A stretch of DNA of 64,000 bases from an uncultured Bacilli bacterium (GCA_934101425.1 CAKOQQ010000008.1:10237-74236), one strand, 5' to 3'; numbered from the stretch's first letter, positions 26,101 through 34,768 are shown. Made by a program: numbers and translations. The notes: generated from the letters alone by a model not told the origin.

Positions 26101-26922
26101 ATGGCTATTCCAGTTGAAGTTATGACTTCAAAAAAAATAATATATATTGATAGAGATGAATATCATCCTGATGATAATCCATTAAGTATTGAGGGTAATC
26201 CTTTTTACTTTAAAGATATAGAATCTTTAGATAAATATTTTAATGAATTATTGGGTTCTTTACTTGCTAGTAAATTTGATTTAAAAACAGTTAAATATAA
26301 ACTTGCGTGTATAAGATTAGATGATATATCACTATATGGAATTATTTCTCCATCTATGTTTATACCAAATAAAAAATATGTAATGGCAGATAGTATAATA
26401 GGCAATAAAAAAATACCTACAGGTCTTGAAAATTTAGATAAAATAGCTGCTTTCTTTAAGAATGATAAAGAATTAGAACGTTTTATATTAGAATTACTTA
26501 AAATGGCTGTACTTGATTTTTATATGAATCAAATAGATAGAGTAAAAGAAAATTTCTATATAATTAAAAATCCTCATAGCTTATCACTAGCGCCTTTATA
26601 TGATTATTCTGAATCATTTAATTCTATATATGATGAATATGGAATTGATTATACTTTTAACTACCCTATAAATAGACATTCAAGCACTTATGTATATGGT
26701 AATGCTATTATGAAATTAGAATTTCCTAGTGATGATTTATATAGGTTATTTAATCGATTTCCTCTTTTTAAAGAGTATTTTAAAAGAATATTAGATATAG
26801 ATATGAATGAACTACTTAATTTAATAAGAAAAAAATATGATTTGAAAGCTCCTAAATATTTAAGAGAACATTATATGGATTATGATCATGATAAAAAAGA
26901 GTTTGTTAAAAATTTAATTTAA
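26101..26922 (+). CDS. HipA-like kinase-fold protein, 273 residues
   Basis: The C-terminal half resembles the catalytic core of HipA-type kinases: MAVLDFYMNQIDRVKENFYI (D146, R147, N151) followed by LAPLYDYSESF with D168, at the spacing of the catalytic and metal sites. The N-terminal half is unfamiliar, and the protein is much shorter than HipA (about 440). There is no HipB-like repressor next to it. Start set at 26101 with a good ribosome-binding site. It converges on cca, sharing a terminator. Kinase activity and target are unproven. Confidence 0.55.
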   Translation: MAIPVEVMTSKKIIYIDRDEYHPDDNPLSIEGNPFYFKDIESLDKYFNELLGSLLASKFDLKTVKYKLACIRLDDISLYGIISPSMFIPNKKYVMADSIIGNKKIPTGLENLDKIAAFFKNDKELERFILELLKMAVLDFYMNQIDRVKENFYIIKNPHSLSLAPLYDYSESFNSIYDEYGIDYTFNYPINRHSSTYVYGNAIMKLEFPSDDLYRLFNRFPLFKEYFKRILDIDMNELLNLIRKKYDLKAPKYLREHYMDYDHDKKEFVKNLI

Positions 26923-26940
26923 CAAACTCTTTTATTTTTT
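26893..26940. terminator. Bidirectional terminator shared by the HipA-like gene and cca
   Basis: 16-bp perfect stem (26895-26910 with 26918-26933) flanked by A6 and T runs. It contains the stop codons of both convergent genes, which overlap by 17 bases. Confidence 0.8.
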
Positions 26941-27988
26941 CATTATCATTTTCTAATTCTTTATTTATTATCATTAATTCTAATTTAGAATAAACATCTT
27001 TAATAAAACTACCTGGCTTTTTATTTAGCACTTCACATATTTCATTAGCCGTTATATTTATATCACTTCTTGAATGAATTACTAAATTATTATATCTTTC
27101 AATAACACTTTTTTTAGGTATATGTTTAAATTCTGAAACTAAACTTGATATATAAAGCCCATACTTATACATAACATAATCAGTTAGTTCAGTATCCTTT
27201 ATTTCTTTTATCTTCTTTATGACTTCTTTTTCATTATTAGTAAAACTATATATATCATCTACATTTAATTGAGCCCATATGTTTATAGTAGATGGAGTTA
27301 AAATAACATCAGTAAAATCTAATTCTAAGTATTTTGATAAATCTAACTCATTTATAAGGTCTATTCCCTTCTTTTTATTTTGTGAAGCAAATATTCTATC
27401 TAATTCCTCTTTTTTTCTAAAATATGATAATTTTTTAAGTAAATATCCATACTTTTTAATAGCTTTTTTTAAATCTTTATCAAGATCAAAATTAAGTATA
27501 GTAGAAAATCTAACTGCTCTTAAAATTCTAAGTGAATCTTCACTTATTTTATTTTTAGCATCTCCTACAGTTCTAATTACTTTATTATCAAAATCTTCTT
27601 TAATGTTTAAAACATCTAATATTTCACCACGTTCATTCATACATAAAGTATTAACTGTAAAGTCTCTTCTTCTTAAATCTTCAAATAAATCATCAGTATA
27701 TTTTACTTTTGATGGCACTCTATTATTTATGTATTTTAAATCCTTACGATATGTAGTTATTTCAAATCGTATTTTCTTATATATTACAGTTACAGAACCA
27801 TATTCATGAGTTGGTAGTATTACATTATTAAATATATTTTTTATATCTTTTGGAGTAGCATTTGTACAAATATCAACGTCACTACTCTTTCTTGCTAAAT
27901 AAATATCTCTAGGATATCCCCCAACTATATATGCTTCAAAACCATTTTCTATTATTTTATTTAATACCTTAATCGATGCATTATACAT
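26906..27988 (-). CDS. cca: CCA-adding enzyme / tRNA nucleotidyltransferase
   Basis: Class II nucleotidyltransferase that builds or repairs the 3' CCA of tRNAs. The head domain shows YIVGGYPRDIYL (about 18-29) and SDVDICTNATP (metal DxD), then RRRDFTVNTLCMNE and a RILRAVRFST motif for nucleotide selection. The C-terminal part is all-helical. It lacks an HD domain. Start placed at 27988 (MYNASIK) with GGAGGG just upstream. The two Asn tRNAs in the window encode CCA, so repair is at least one role. Confidence 0.92.
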   Translation of the reverse strand: MYNASIKVLNKIIENGFEAYIVGGYPRDIYLARKSSDVDICTNATPKDIKNIFNNVILPTHEYGSVTVIYKKIRFEITTYRKDLKYINNRVPSKVKYTDDLFEDLRRRDFTVNTLCMNERGEILDVLNIKEDFDNKVIRTVGDAKNKISEDSLRILRAVRFSTILNFDLDKDLKKAIKKYGYLLKKLSYFRKKEELDRIFASQNKKKGIDLINELDLSKYLELDFTDVILTPSTINIWAQLNVDDIYSFTNNEKEVIKKIKEIKDTELTDYVMYKYGLYISSLVSEFKHIPKKSVIERYNNLVIHSRSDINITANEICEVLNKKPGSFIKDVYSKLELMIINKELENDNEKIKEFVKLNF

Positions 27989-28003
27989 AGGTCCCTCCAG
28001 CAT

Positions 28004-28028
28004 AAAAAAAAGGCAAAACTGCCTTTTA
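28004..28028 (-). terminator. Terminator after hup
   Basis: 7-bp GC-containing stem (28008-28014 with 28021-28027) followed by T7-8 on the minus strand. Confidence 0.75.
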
Positions 28029-28298
28029 GTTTAAAGCTTCTTTTAATTTAGCGCCAGCTTTAATTGTAACAGCAACTTTAGCAGGAATATTAACTGTTTC
28101 ACCAGTTCTTGGATTACGTCCTGTAGTTGCTGGTTTCTTTTTAGCAGCAAATGTTGCAAATCCTGTAACAGTTACTTTACCTTCCTTTTTTAATCCTGCA
28201 GTTACACCAGTAATAACAGCTTCTAATGCTCTAGCAGCATCAGCTTTACTTAATCCAGTTTCTTCTGCAATATAATTTACTAAATCTGTCTTTGTCAT
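28026..28298 (-). CDS. hup: DNA-binding protein HU
   Basis: 90-residue histone-like protein that bends and compacts DNA as a dimer. It begins MTKTDLVNYIAEETGLS and has the beta-arm GRNPRTGETVNIPA with the intercalating proline, then VTIKAGAKLKEALN. It is monocistronic, with its own promoter, an AGGAGG ribosome-binding site and a strong terminator, as expected for an abundant protein. Confidence 0.97.
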   Translation of the reverse strand: MTKTDLVNYIAEETGLSKADAARALEAVITGVTAGLKKEGKVTVTGFATFAAKKKPATTGRNPRTGETVNIPAKVAVTIKAGAKLKEALN

Positions 28299-28340
28299 AA
28301 TTACCTCCTATTTTGATTAAGCTATCTTGCTTACAATATA

Positions 28341-28369
28341 AGAATACCATTTTTTCCTAATAAAATCAA
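28341..28369 (-). promoter_or_regulatory. Promoter of hup
   Basis: TTGATT (28369-28364), 17 bases, TATTCT (28346-28341) on the minus strand, about 40 bases before the hup start. Confidence 0.6.
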
Positions 28370-28419
28370 CATATTTGCCTTATTTTCTTTATTTTTACTT
28401 GATTTTCTTACCTTTTTAC

Positions 28420-28448
28420 AAAAAAAAGAAAGCATTAAACTTTCTTTT
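28420..28448 (-). terminator. Terminator after asnS
   Basis: 9-bp stem (28424-28432 with 28440-28448) plus T8 on the minus strand, touching the asnS stop codon. It ends the T-box operon. Confidence 0.75.
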
Positions 28449-29817
28449 AAAATTCACAATTTTTAGGTGTTCTAGGATAAGGAATAACATCACGAATATT
28501 TTCTACTCCAGTTAAGTAAATAAGTAGTCTTTCGAATCCCATACCAAATCCACTATGTTTACAACCACCAAATTTTCTTAAGTTAATGTACCAATATAGG
28601 TCTTCTTTTGGAACACCCATATCATCCATTCTTTTTACTAAATAGTCATATCTTTCTTCTCTTTGACTACCACCCATTAATTCACCTGCACCTGGAACTA
28701 ATAAGTCTACAGCGGCTACTGTTTTATTATCATCATTCATTCTCATATAGAATGCTTTAATATCTTTAGGCCAATCTTTAACAAATACTGGTGCGTTATA
28801 AACATCTTTTGTTAAATATTTTTCATGTTCTGTAGCTAAATCTTCTGCATAACTTGGAACATTTTCAAATTTTTCTTTTGCTTTTAATAAAATATCTACA
28901 GCTTCTTTATGTGTAATTCTAACTGCTTTTGTATTTACTACATGTTTTAATTTATCAATAAGTCCATTTTCTACAAATTTATCACAGAATGCGATTTCTT
29001 CATAAGCGTGTTCTAAGACATATTTAATAATGTATTTAAGCATATCTTCTTCGATATCCATAATACCATCTAAATCACAGAAAGCTACTTCTGGTTCAAT
29101 CATCCAGAATTCACTAGCGTGTGTTTTAGTATTAGAGTTTTCTGCTCTAAATGTTGGTCCAAATGTATATGTTTTTTTGAATGCTAGGGCAAATGTTTCT
29201 GCTTGTAATTGTCCTGATACAGTAAGGTTTGTAGATTTACCAAAGAAATCATCCTTAAAATCTGTTTTATCATCTATTTTATTTAAAGTTGTAACTCTAA
29301 ACATTTCACCGGCACCTTCACAGTCACTTCCTGTGATAAGTGGTGCATGGAAATAAACATAGTTATTACTTTGAAAATACATGTGTATTGCTTGTGCTGC
29401 AATACTTCTTATTTTAAATACTGCTTGAAATAAGTTTGTTCTAGGTCTTAAATATGCTACTTCTCTTAAGAACTCTCTTGTATGTCTTTTTGGTTGAATT
29501 GGATAATCTTCAGGACAATCTCCTTCTAGTGTTACTTCTAATACAGATAGTTCAAATATTTGTTCTTCTTTTGGTGATGAAATAACTTTACCTTTTACAG
29601 TAATCGCACTACCAATATGTAATTTGGCTATTTCATCAAATGATTCTAATTTACTTTCATAAACTAATTGTACACTTTTAAAATAAGTTCCATCGAAGAA
29701 ATCAATAAATCCCATTTCTTTTTGTTTTCTATGGTTTTTTATCCATCCTTCTAAAACTACTTCTTTATCTAAATACTCATCTAAATGAGTATATAATTCT
29801 CTTAAATCTATTTTCAT
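28447..29817 (-). CDS. asnS: Asparaginyl-tRNA synthetase
   Basis: Class IIb synthetase, 456 residues. The N-terminal OB domain (about 1-110, VVLEGWIKNHRKQKEMGFI) binds the anticodon. The catalytic core shows motif 2 (FGPTFRAENSNT; HASEFWMIEPE) and motif 3 (GFGMGFERLLIYL). It overlaps gatB by ATGA. Presence of both AsnRS and GatCAB suggests GatCAB mainly makes Gln-tRNA, perhaps Asn-tRNA as well. It is the last gene downstream of an Asn-specific T-box. Confidence 0.97.
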   Translation of the reverse strand: MKIDLRELYTHLDEYLDKEVVLEGWIKNHRKQKEMGFIDFFDGTYFKSVQLVYESKLESFDEIAKLHIGSAITVKGKVISSPKEEQIFELSVLEVTLEGDCPEDYPIQPKRHTREFLREVAYLRPRTNLFQAVFKIRSIAAQAIHMYFQSNNYVYFHAPLITGSDCEGAGEMFRVTTLNKIDDKTDFKDDFFGKSTNLTVSGQLQAETFALAFKKTYTFGPTFRAENSNTKTHASEFWMIEPEVAFCDLDGIMDIEEDMLKYIIKYVLEHAYEEIAFCDKFVENGLIDKLKHVVNTKAVRITHKEAVDILLKAKEKFENVPSYAEDLATEHEKYLTKDVYNAPVFVKDWPKDIKAFYMRMNDDNKTVAAVDLLVPGAGELMGGSQREERYDYLVKRMDDMGVPKEDLYWYINLRKFGGCKHSGFGMGFERLLIYLTGVENIRDVIPYPRTPKNCEF

Positions 29818-31238
29818 TGTTTATCTAGTTCCTCCTTTACAATTTTACCAGTTAATACTGGATTTGCTTGTCCACTAGTTTTTTTCATTATTTGTCCTAC
29901 AAAGAAATTATATACATTTCTTCCACTTTTATATTGTTCTACCATTTTTTCATTATCTCTGATTACTTCTAGTACCATATTTCTAAGTTCGTCTTCATTC
30001 CCCATTTGTTTAATACCTAATTTTTCTACTATTACTTTAGGTTCTTTTTCTTCTTCCATTACTTTTTTAAATACTTCTTTACCTTGTTTAGATGATATTT
30101 TACCAGATTCTACCATATCAATTAAATCAGCTAGCATAGCTGGTGTTAAATAAATATCTGTTATTTCTTTTTCTACACTATTTAAATAACCCAAAACAGT
30201 ATTAGCCACCCAGTTAGATGCTACTTTAGGATTAACTTTTAATTTTATAACTTCTTCATAGAAATCAGCTACTTCTATACTTTTAGCAATACTTTTAGCA
30301 TCTACTAAAGAGACATTATAATTAGTTGTGTAATCTTTAATTCTTTCAAATTGTAATCTTGGTAAAGTACTTTTTACTTCATTTATAAGTTCATCTGTAA
30401 TTTTAAATGGCGGAATATTAGGTTCTGTAAAATACTTATAATCTACTCCATCAACTTTTTCTCTCATTCTATATGTCTTCATAGTATTTTCATCATATCT
30501 TCTAGTTTCTTGCATTATTTCTTCGCCATTCTTTAAACATTCTTTTTGTCTTTCTACTTCTACTATGATAGCATCTTTTACATTAGCAAATGATGGAATA
30601 TTTTTCATTTCTACTCTAGTACCTAATTTATCTGAACCCTTTTCGCTTATAGATACATTTACATCGCATCTCATTTGACCTAAATCAAGTCTTGCTTCAC
30701 TAACACTTGTATACAAGAATATTTTTCTTAAGGCATCTAAGAAAGCTAATGCTTCATCAACACTATGCATACAAGGTTCTGTTACTGTTTCAAGAAGTGG
30801 TACACCAGCTCTATTATAATCAATAAGTGAATAATCACTATAATGATCTAATGATGCAGTATCTTCTTCTATATGTATATCATGAATATAAATTCTTTTA
30901 ATCTCATCTTTAACATATATATCAATATATCCATTAGTACCTATTGGTTTCTTACTTTGAGTAATTTGATATCCTTTAGGTAAATCTGGATAATAATAAT
31001 TTTTTCTATCAAATACAAGTATATCTGGAATATCACAATTTAGTGCAAGTGCCATTTTAATTGACTTTTTTAAAGCTTCCATATTTACTGTTGGAAGGAT
31101 ACCAGGGAAAGCTAAATCAACTTGATTAACATTTGTATTAGCTTCACTACTGTAACCATTTAATCCTTTAGAAAACATTTTTGTTTTACTTTTTACTTCG
31201 CAGTGTACTTCAAGTCCTATAGTTACTTCGTATTCCAT
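29814..31238 (-). CDS. gatB: Asp/Glu-tRNA amidotransferase subunit B
   Basis: 474 residues. Binds the misacylated tRNA and activates its carboxylate. It starts YEVTIGLEVHCEVKSKTKMF with the typical catalytic-domain signatures DLPKGYQITQ, HIEEDTAS and DYNRAGVPLLE. The C-terminal YqeY-like helical tail ends with FFVGQIMKKTSGQANP, which contacts tRNA. Overlaps gatA upstream by one base (TAATG) and asnS downstream by ATGA. Confidence 0.97.
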   Translation of the reverse strand: MEYEVTIGLEVHCEVKSKTKMFSKGLNGYSSEANTNVNQVDLAFPGILPTVNMEALKKSIKMALALNCDIPDILVFDRKNYYYPDLPKGYQITQSKKPIGTNGYIDIYVKDEIKRIYIHDIHIEEDTASLDHYSDYSLIDYNRAGVPLLETVTEPCMHSVDEALAFLDALRKIFLYTSVSEARLDLGQMRCDVNVSISEKGSDKLGTRVEMKNIPSFANVKDAIIVEVERQKECLKNGEEIMQETRRYDENTMKTYRMREKVDGVDYKYFTEPNIPPFKITDELINEVKSTLPRLQFERIKDYTTNYNVSLVDAKSIAKSIEVADFYEEVIKLKVNPKVASNWVANTVLGYLNSVEKEITDIYLTPAMLADLIDMVESGKISSKQGKEVFKKVMEEEKEPKVIVEKLGIKQMGNEDELRNMVLEVIRDNEKMVEQYKSGRNVYNFFVGQIMKKTSGQANPVLTGKIVKEELDKQ

Positions 31239-32632
31239 TATTTTACCTCCTTAAATTGTCCTTTATAAGACATATTTGATTCTAAGGCATAAGCAATATT
31301 AAGAAGCTTTTGATCAAATAAAACACCACTAGTAAGTGATAAACCTATAGGCATACCCTTAACAAATCCTGATGGAATAGATATACTAGGAAATCCTCCA
31401 AAATTACCTATTAACATATGATTTTCAAGTAATAAATATCTATCACTTAATTTATCTAAATTTTCACTTTTGAATTTAGGAGCTATACTACTAGATCCCG
31501 GTAATATAAGAGCATCATATTCTTTAAATAAACTAGTAAACTTATCAACTACTAACCTTCTTATTCTACCAGCATTTAAGAATAATTTTTCTTGATTTTC
31601 TTTTTGTAAAATATAACTGCCTAATACAAATCTTCTTTTTATAAGTTCAGAAAATCCTTTTGTTCTAGCATCAAACATAATATCATTAACATTATTTCCT
31701 TCTCCATTTGGCCCAAATATTATACCTGTTAAATTACTATTATTTGAAGTTGCTTCTGCACATGAAATAGCAAAATAAGTTGGAAATAATGATTCTAATA
31801 ATCTTTTATCTATACTTACTTCAGATACTGTAGCACCTAAAGATTTACATAATTCTATTTTTTCTTTAAAATTATCTAATATCATAGTAAGTTCTTCATC
31901 AACATCATCTTTATAATTGTTTATATCTAATAATTCTTTTATATAAAATAATTTCATTCCTTTTATATTATTATCTAAGTTATCATGAAAACTAGGTGTT
32001 TCGCATCTAAGTGATGTCATATCTTTTTCATCATAACCTTTTATATTATCAAGTACAAGTGCAGTATCTTCTACACTTCTTGAAAATATACCTACATGAT
32101 CTAAAGAACAGGCAAATGGAAATAATCCATATCTAGATACTAATCCGTATGTTGGCTTATATCCTACAATCCCTCCATAAATGGCTGGTTTTCTTACAGA
32201 GTCTCCAGTATCACTACCTATAGCAAAAGGAACAATACCTAAAGCTACAGAAGCAGCTGATCCAGCAGAAGATCCACCTATAAGTCTTTCTTTATCCCAT
32301 GGATTTCTTACTATACCAGTGTGTCCAGTAGTTCCAGTTCCACCCATTGCAAGTTCATCTAATACTGTTTTTCCAATACAAACAGCTCCACTTTCTTTTA
32401 ACTTTGTAACAACTGTTGCATCAAAAAATGGCACATAATCTTTTAATATATTAGAAGAAGCAGTTGTAAGTATTCCTTTAGTAGAAAAGTTATCCTTTAA
32501 GGCATATGGAATACCTTTTAAAGGGCCATCACATTCATTTTTAGCATCATCTAATATAGTTACAAATGAATTATATTCATCTTGATACTTATGTGCAAGA
32601 GATAATGCAATATCAATATTTTGCTTCATCAT
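31238..32632 (-). CDS. gatA: Asp/Glu-tRNA amidotransferase subunit A
   Basis: Amidase-signature glutaminase that supplies ammonia to GatB. The Ser-cisSer-Lys triad is visible: Lys in ALKDNFSTKG (near residue 47), the GGSSAGSAASVA loop, and Ser in GSDTGDSVRKPA, where the family more often has GSDTGGS. Length 464 is a little short. The first or second Met could be the start; GGTGGAATAAT precedes both. One base separates it from gatC. Confidence 0.96.
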   Translation of the reverse strand: MMKQNIDIALSLAHKYQDEYNSFVTILDDAKNECDGPLKGIPYALKDNFSTKGILTTASSNILKDYVPFFDATVVTKLKESGAVCIGKTVLDELAMGGTGTTGHTGIVRNPWDKERLIGGSSAGSAASVALGIVPFAIGSDTGDSVRKPAIYGGIVGYKPTYGLVSRYGLFPFACSLDHVGIFSRSVEDTALVLDNIKGYDEKDMTSLRCETPSFHDNLDNNIKGMKLFYIKELLDINNYKDDVDEELTMILDNFKEKIELCKSLGATVSEVSIDKRLLESLFPTYFAISCAEATSNNSNLTGIIFGPNGEGNNVNDIMFDARTKGFSELIKRRFVLGSYILQKENQEKLFLNAGRIRRLVVDKFTSLFKEYDALILPGSSSIAPKFKSENLDKLSDRYLLLENHMLIGNFGGFPSISIPSGFVKGMPIGLSLTSGVLFDQKLLNIAYALESNMSYKGQFKEVK

Positions 32633-32633
32633 A

Positions 32634-32924
32634 TTATTCCACCACCTTTGGTACTTTTACTCTATTATCTAATTTATTGTGGCAATTACTAAGTAGAATA
32701 TCTCTATCTATATTTTCTACTTCTTCACCACTTCTTAACTCTATATCATCTCTTAAGAAAGGAAATGTCATAGGTTCGACTCCTTTAATTTCTTCTATTT
32801 CACCTATTTTATCCATTTGTTTTAAGATAACATCAAATTCTTTTAATAATGTTTCATATTCACTATCTTCCATATCAAACATTAATTTATTTGCATATAC
32901 TTTTAATTTTTCTTTAGTTATCAT
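32634..32924 (-). CDS. gatC: Asp/Glu-tRNA amidotransferase subunit C
   Basis: 96-residue stabilising subunit. MITKEKLKVYANKLMFDMED starts the GatC helix, and EPMTFPFLRDD is the signature belt that wraps GatA. The start at 32924 has AGGAGG directly upstream; the frame continues open for 20 codons without support and would overlap the hairpin after the tRNAs. Order tRNA-Asn, tRNA-Asn, gatC, gatA, gatB, asnS. Confidence 0.94.
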   Translation of the reverse strand: MITKEKLKVYANKLMFDMEDSEYETLLKEFDVILKQMDKIGEIEEIKGVEPMTFPFLRDDIELRSGEEVENIDRDILLSNCHNKLDNRVKVPKVVE

Positions 32925-32940
32925 AATTCCTCCTATAAAA

Positions 32941-32976
32941 CAAAATAAGTTTCTACAAAATAGTAGAAACTTATTA
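32941..32976 (-). terminator. Hairpin between the tRNA-Asn pair and gatC
   Basis: 12-bp perfect stem (32945-32956 with 32963-32974) followed by TTTTG-TTTT on the minus strand, then the gatC ribosome-binding site. It may partially terminate, giving more tRNA than mRNA, or be a processing site. Confidence 0.55.
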
Positions 32977-32985
32977 AAAATCATA

Positions 32986-33061
32986 TGGCGCCTGATGTAG
33001 GACTCGAACCTACGACCTAACGGTTAACAGCCGTGCGCTCTACCGACTGAGCTAATCAGGC
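32986..33061 (-). tRNA. tRNA-Asn (GTT), copy 1
   Basis: 76 nt with encoded CCA. Acceptor GCCTGAT/ATCAGGC, anticodon loop CTGTTAA with GTT, T loop GTTCGAGTC. Only three bases separate it from the second copy. Confidence 0.95.
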
Positions 33062-33064
33062 ATA

Positions 33065-33140
33065 TGGCGCTCAATGTAGGACTCGAACCTACGACCTAAC
33101 GGTTAACAGCCGTGCGCTCTACCGACTGAGCTAATTGAGC
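33065..33140 (-). tRNA. tRNA-Asn (GTT), copy 2
   Basis: 76 nt with encoded CCA. Identical to copy 1 from the D arm through the T arm, but with acceptor GCTCAAT/ATTGAGC. It directly follows the T-box terminator on the minus strand. Confidence 0.95.
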
Positions 33141-33395
33141 AAATATAAAACAGCACTCTCCACTAAAAGGGACGAATTACTGTTGTATCCGCGGTACCAC
33201 CCAATTTATTATATTAAATATAATCACTTTTATGATATGTAATGTGGTAACGGATTACAACCGAACTACTCTACTTAATTCGAATAGCTAGCTCCTTAGT
33301 GTTATTCATAATATACTTTATTGTTAGCTTCCACCATGCCTAACTCGCTTTAATTAGTACTTATTACTACTTCTCTATATCTTCGCCTTATGTAT
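33141..33395 (-). ncRNA. T-box riboswitch, Asn-specific
   Basis: The T-box sequence GGGTGGTACCGCGG lies at about 33188-33201 (minus strand), followed by a hairpin with a T-rich tail just before the tRNA genes. Stem I shows the distal loop with GCATGGTGGAAG between GTTAG and CTAAC. The specifier loop reads GAATAACA, placing AAC (Asn) at the position occupied by GGC in glyQS-type T-boxes. Uncharged tRNA-Asn should allow read-through into tRNA-Asn x2, gatCAB and asnS. Its GAA also matches a Glu codon, but it is part of the usual loop E motif. Confidence 0.9.
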
Positions 33396-33398
33396 GTA

Positions 33399-33427
33399 AT
33401 TATAGTGTATAAAATTCATTTTGTCAA
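33399..33427 (-). promoter_or_regulatory. Promoter of the T-box operon
   Basis: Consensus TTGACA (33427-33422), 17-base spacer, TATAAT (33404-33399) on the minus strand, just before the T-box leader. Confidence 0.85.
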
Positions 33428-33467
33428 TAACTTTTAAAAAAGTTAAAGAAAAAAACACAAATGTGTT

Positions 33468-34682
33468 TTAACTAAATTTATATAATGGCAACTTTAATAT
33501 AGTAGTTGTTCCTTCACCAACTTTAGAATCATATATGAGTTCTCCCATATGAGCACTCACTATTTCATTAGATAAAAGTATACCAATTCCATTACCTTTA
33601 TTCTTAGAAGTATATCCTCCCTCTTTTATCTTATTGATATTATCTTTAGACATTCCTTTACCATTATCATAAAAATTAATATATGCATAATCTTTATCTA
33701 CATCTATATTAACTTTAACAAATCCATTTTTTTTATTTACTGCTTCAATAGAATTTTTTACTATATTTATTATAACTTGTCCTAGTCTATTATAGTCACC
33801 ATCTATATATACTTCATCTTCAAATAAATTATAACTTAAATCAACATTTTTAGATTTTGCATAATTTAATAGCACATCTAAGTTTTCTTCTAACAACAAA
33901 TTTATATCAATTATATCTTTATTTATTTGAATTTTTCTTAAAGATAAGAAATCTTGTAATAATATTAAAGTCTTATCTATTTCACCTTTTATATTATTAA
34001 CATACTTAATAGTTTTTTCTTTATTATTTACATCAATCATGTCTAAATAACCCTTACATACCGCTATAGGATTCTTTATTTCATGAGTTATTTTAAATAT
34101 CATATCTCTTATTTGTTTTTCTTTTTCTATTTCTTTTAAATTCAATGAATACTTAATAAGTTTATCACCTATTTTTACTAACATATTAATAAATACCGTA
34201 GTTATACAGAATAATATACACTCAAATAAAAATTCATATAATACTACATTTAATAATAAATAAGTAAATATAATTTTTATTATAAGAGATATTATAAATA
34301 TAATATAATTTTTAATTTTATAATGTGAGCATACTAAATATATTACATAGTACATAATATATTCTATGATGCCATACACTATATTAAAATCAAATTTTAT
34401 GTAGTAAAAATAAAGAATAAACATAGACAATAATAAACCAATATTCTTCTTGTTTAAAGAATATGCGATTACGATTGGTATGTTTATCATTAAGTAATAA
34501 TCATCTTTTATTGTATTTGAATATATAAAAAATAAATATATAGATAAAAATAAAGACATATCTATTAAAATATTTTTTATTTTTTCATCATGTTTTACAG
34601 TATATGAATTATAAAATAAATAAAATATAAATGGATAAGAAATTAAAATTATTTGTAATAATATATTACTAAAAATATTCAT
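33468..34682 (-). CDS. Membrane sensor histidine kinase, KinB-like
   Basis: 404 residues. About six or seven membrane helices fill residues 1-175 with almost no extracellular domain. The kinase core has H200 in FKITHEIKNPIAV, the N-box VIINIVKNSIEAV, DNGKGM and GNGIGILLSNEIV. There is no response regulator beside it. Orphan, helix-rich kinases of this type (KinB) feed the sporulation phosphorelay, and a 0A-box-like site sits in its promoter region, so a role in Spo0A activation is plausible but inferred. Confidence 0.85.
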   Translation of the reverse strand: MNIFSNILLQIILISYPFIFYLFYNSYTVKHDEKIKNILIDMSLFLSIYLFFIYSNTIKDDYYLMINIPIVIAYSLNKKNIGLLLSMFILYFYYIKFDFNIVYGIIEYIMYYVIYLVCSHYKIKNYIIFIISLIIKIIFTYLLLNVVLYEFLFECILFCITTVFINMLVKIGDKLIKYSLNLKEIEKEKQIRDMIFKITHEIKNPIAVCKGYLDMIDVNNKEKTIKYVNNIKGEIDKTLILLQDFLSLRKIQINKDIIDINLLLEENLDVLLNYAKSKNVDLSYNLFEDEVYIDGDYNRLGQVIINIVKNSIEAVNKKNGFVKVNIDVDKDYAYINFYDNGKGMSKDNINKIKEGGYTSKNKGNGIGILLSNEIVSAHMGELIYDSKVGEGTTTILKLPLYKFS

Positions 34683-34699
34683 ATGTCACCTCTAGAAAA

Positions 34700-34737
34700 A
34701 TTATACTATATACTAAAGGTCAAATTTTGTCGAAAAA
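34700..34737 (-). promoter_or_regulatory. Promoter region of the KinB-like kinase with a Spo0A-box match
   Basis: A -10-like TATAAT (34705-34700, minus strand) has no good -35 at 17 bases. Instead TTTTGTCGAAAAA (34725-34737, plus strand) contains the 0A box TGTCGAA near the -35 position, as in Spo0A-activated promoters. Confidence 0.5.
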
Positions 34738-34768
34738 TGCCACAAACTGTAAATTTGTGACATTTTTT
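34733..34768 (-). terminator. Terminator after the EIIB-like gene
   Basis: 13-bp stem with one mismatch (34734-34746 with 34753-34765) and T5 on the minus strand; its tail overlaps the 0A-box of the kinase gene. Confidence 0.65.

Noticed and set aside
33343..33351. Two-codon T-box (Glu plus Asn)
   Set aside because: GAA in the specifier loop is also the usual loop E sequence, so a second specifier cannot be claimed from sequence alone.
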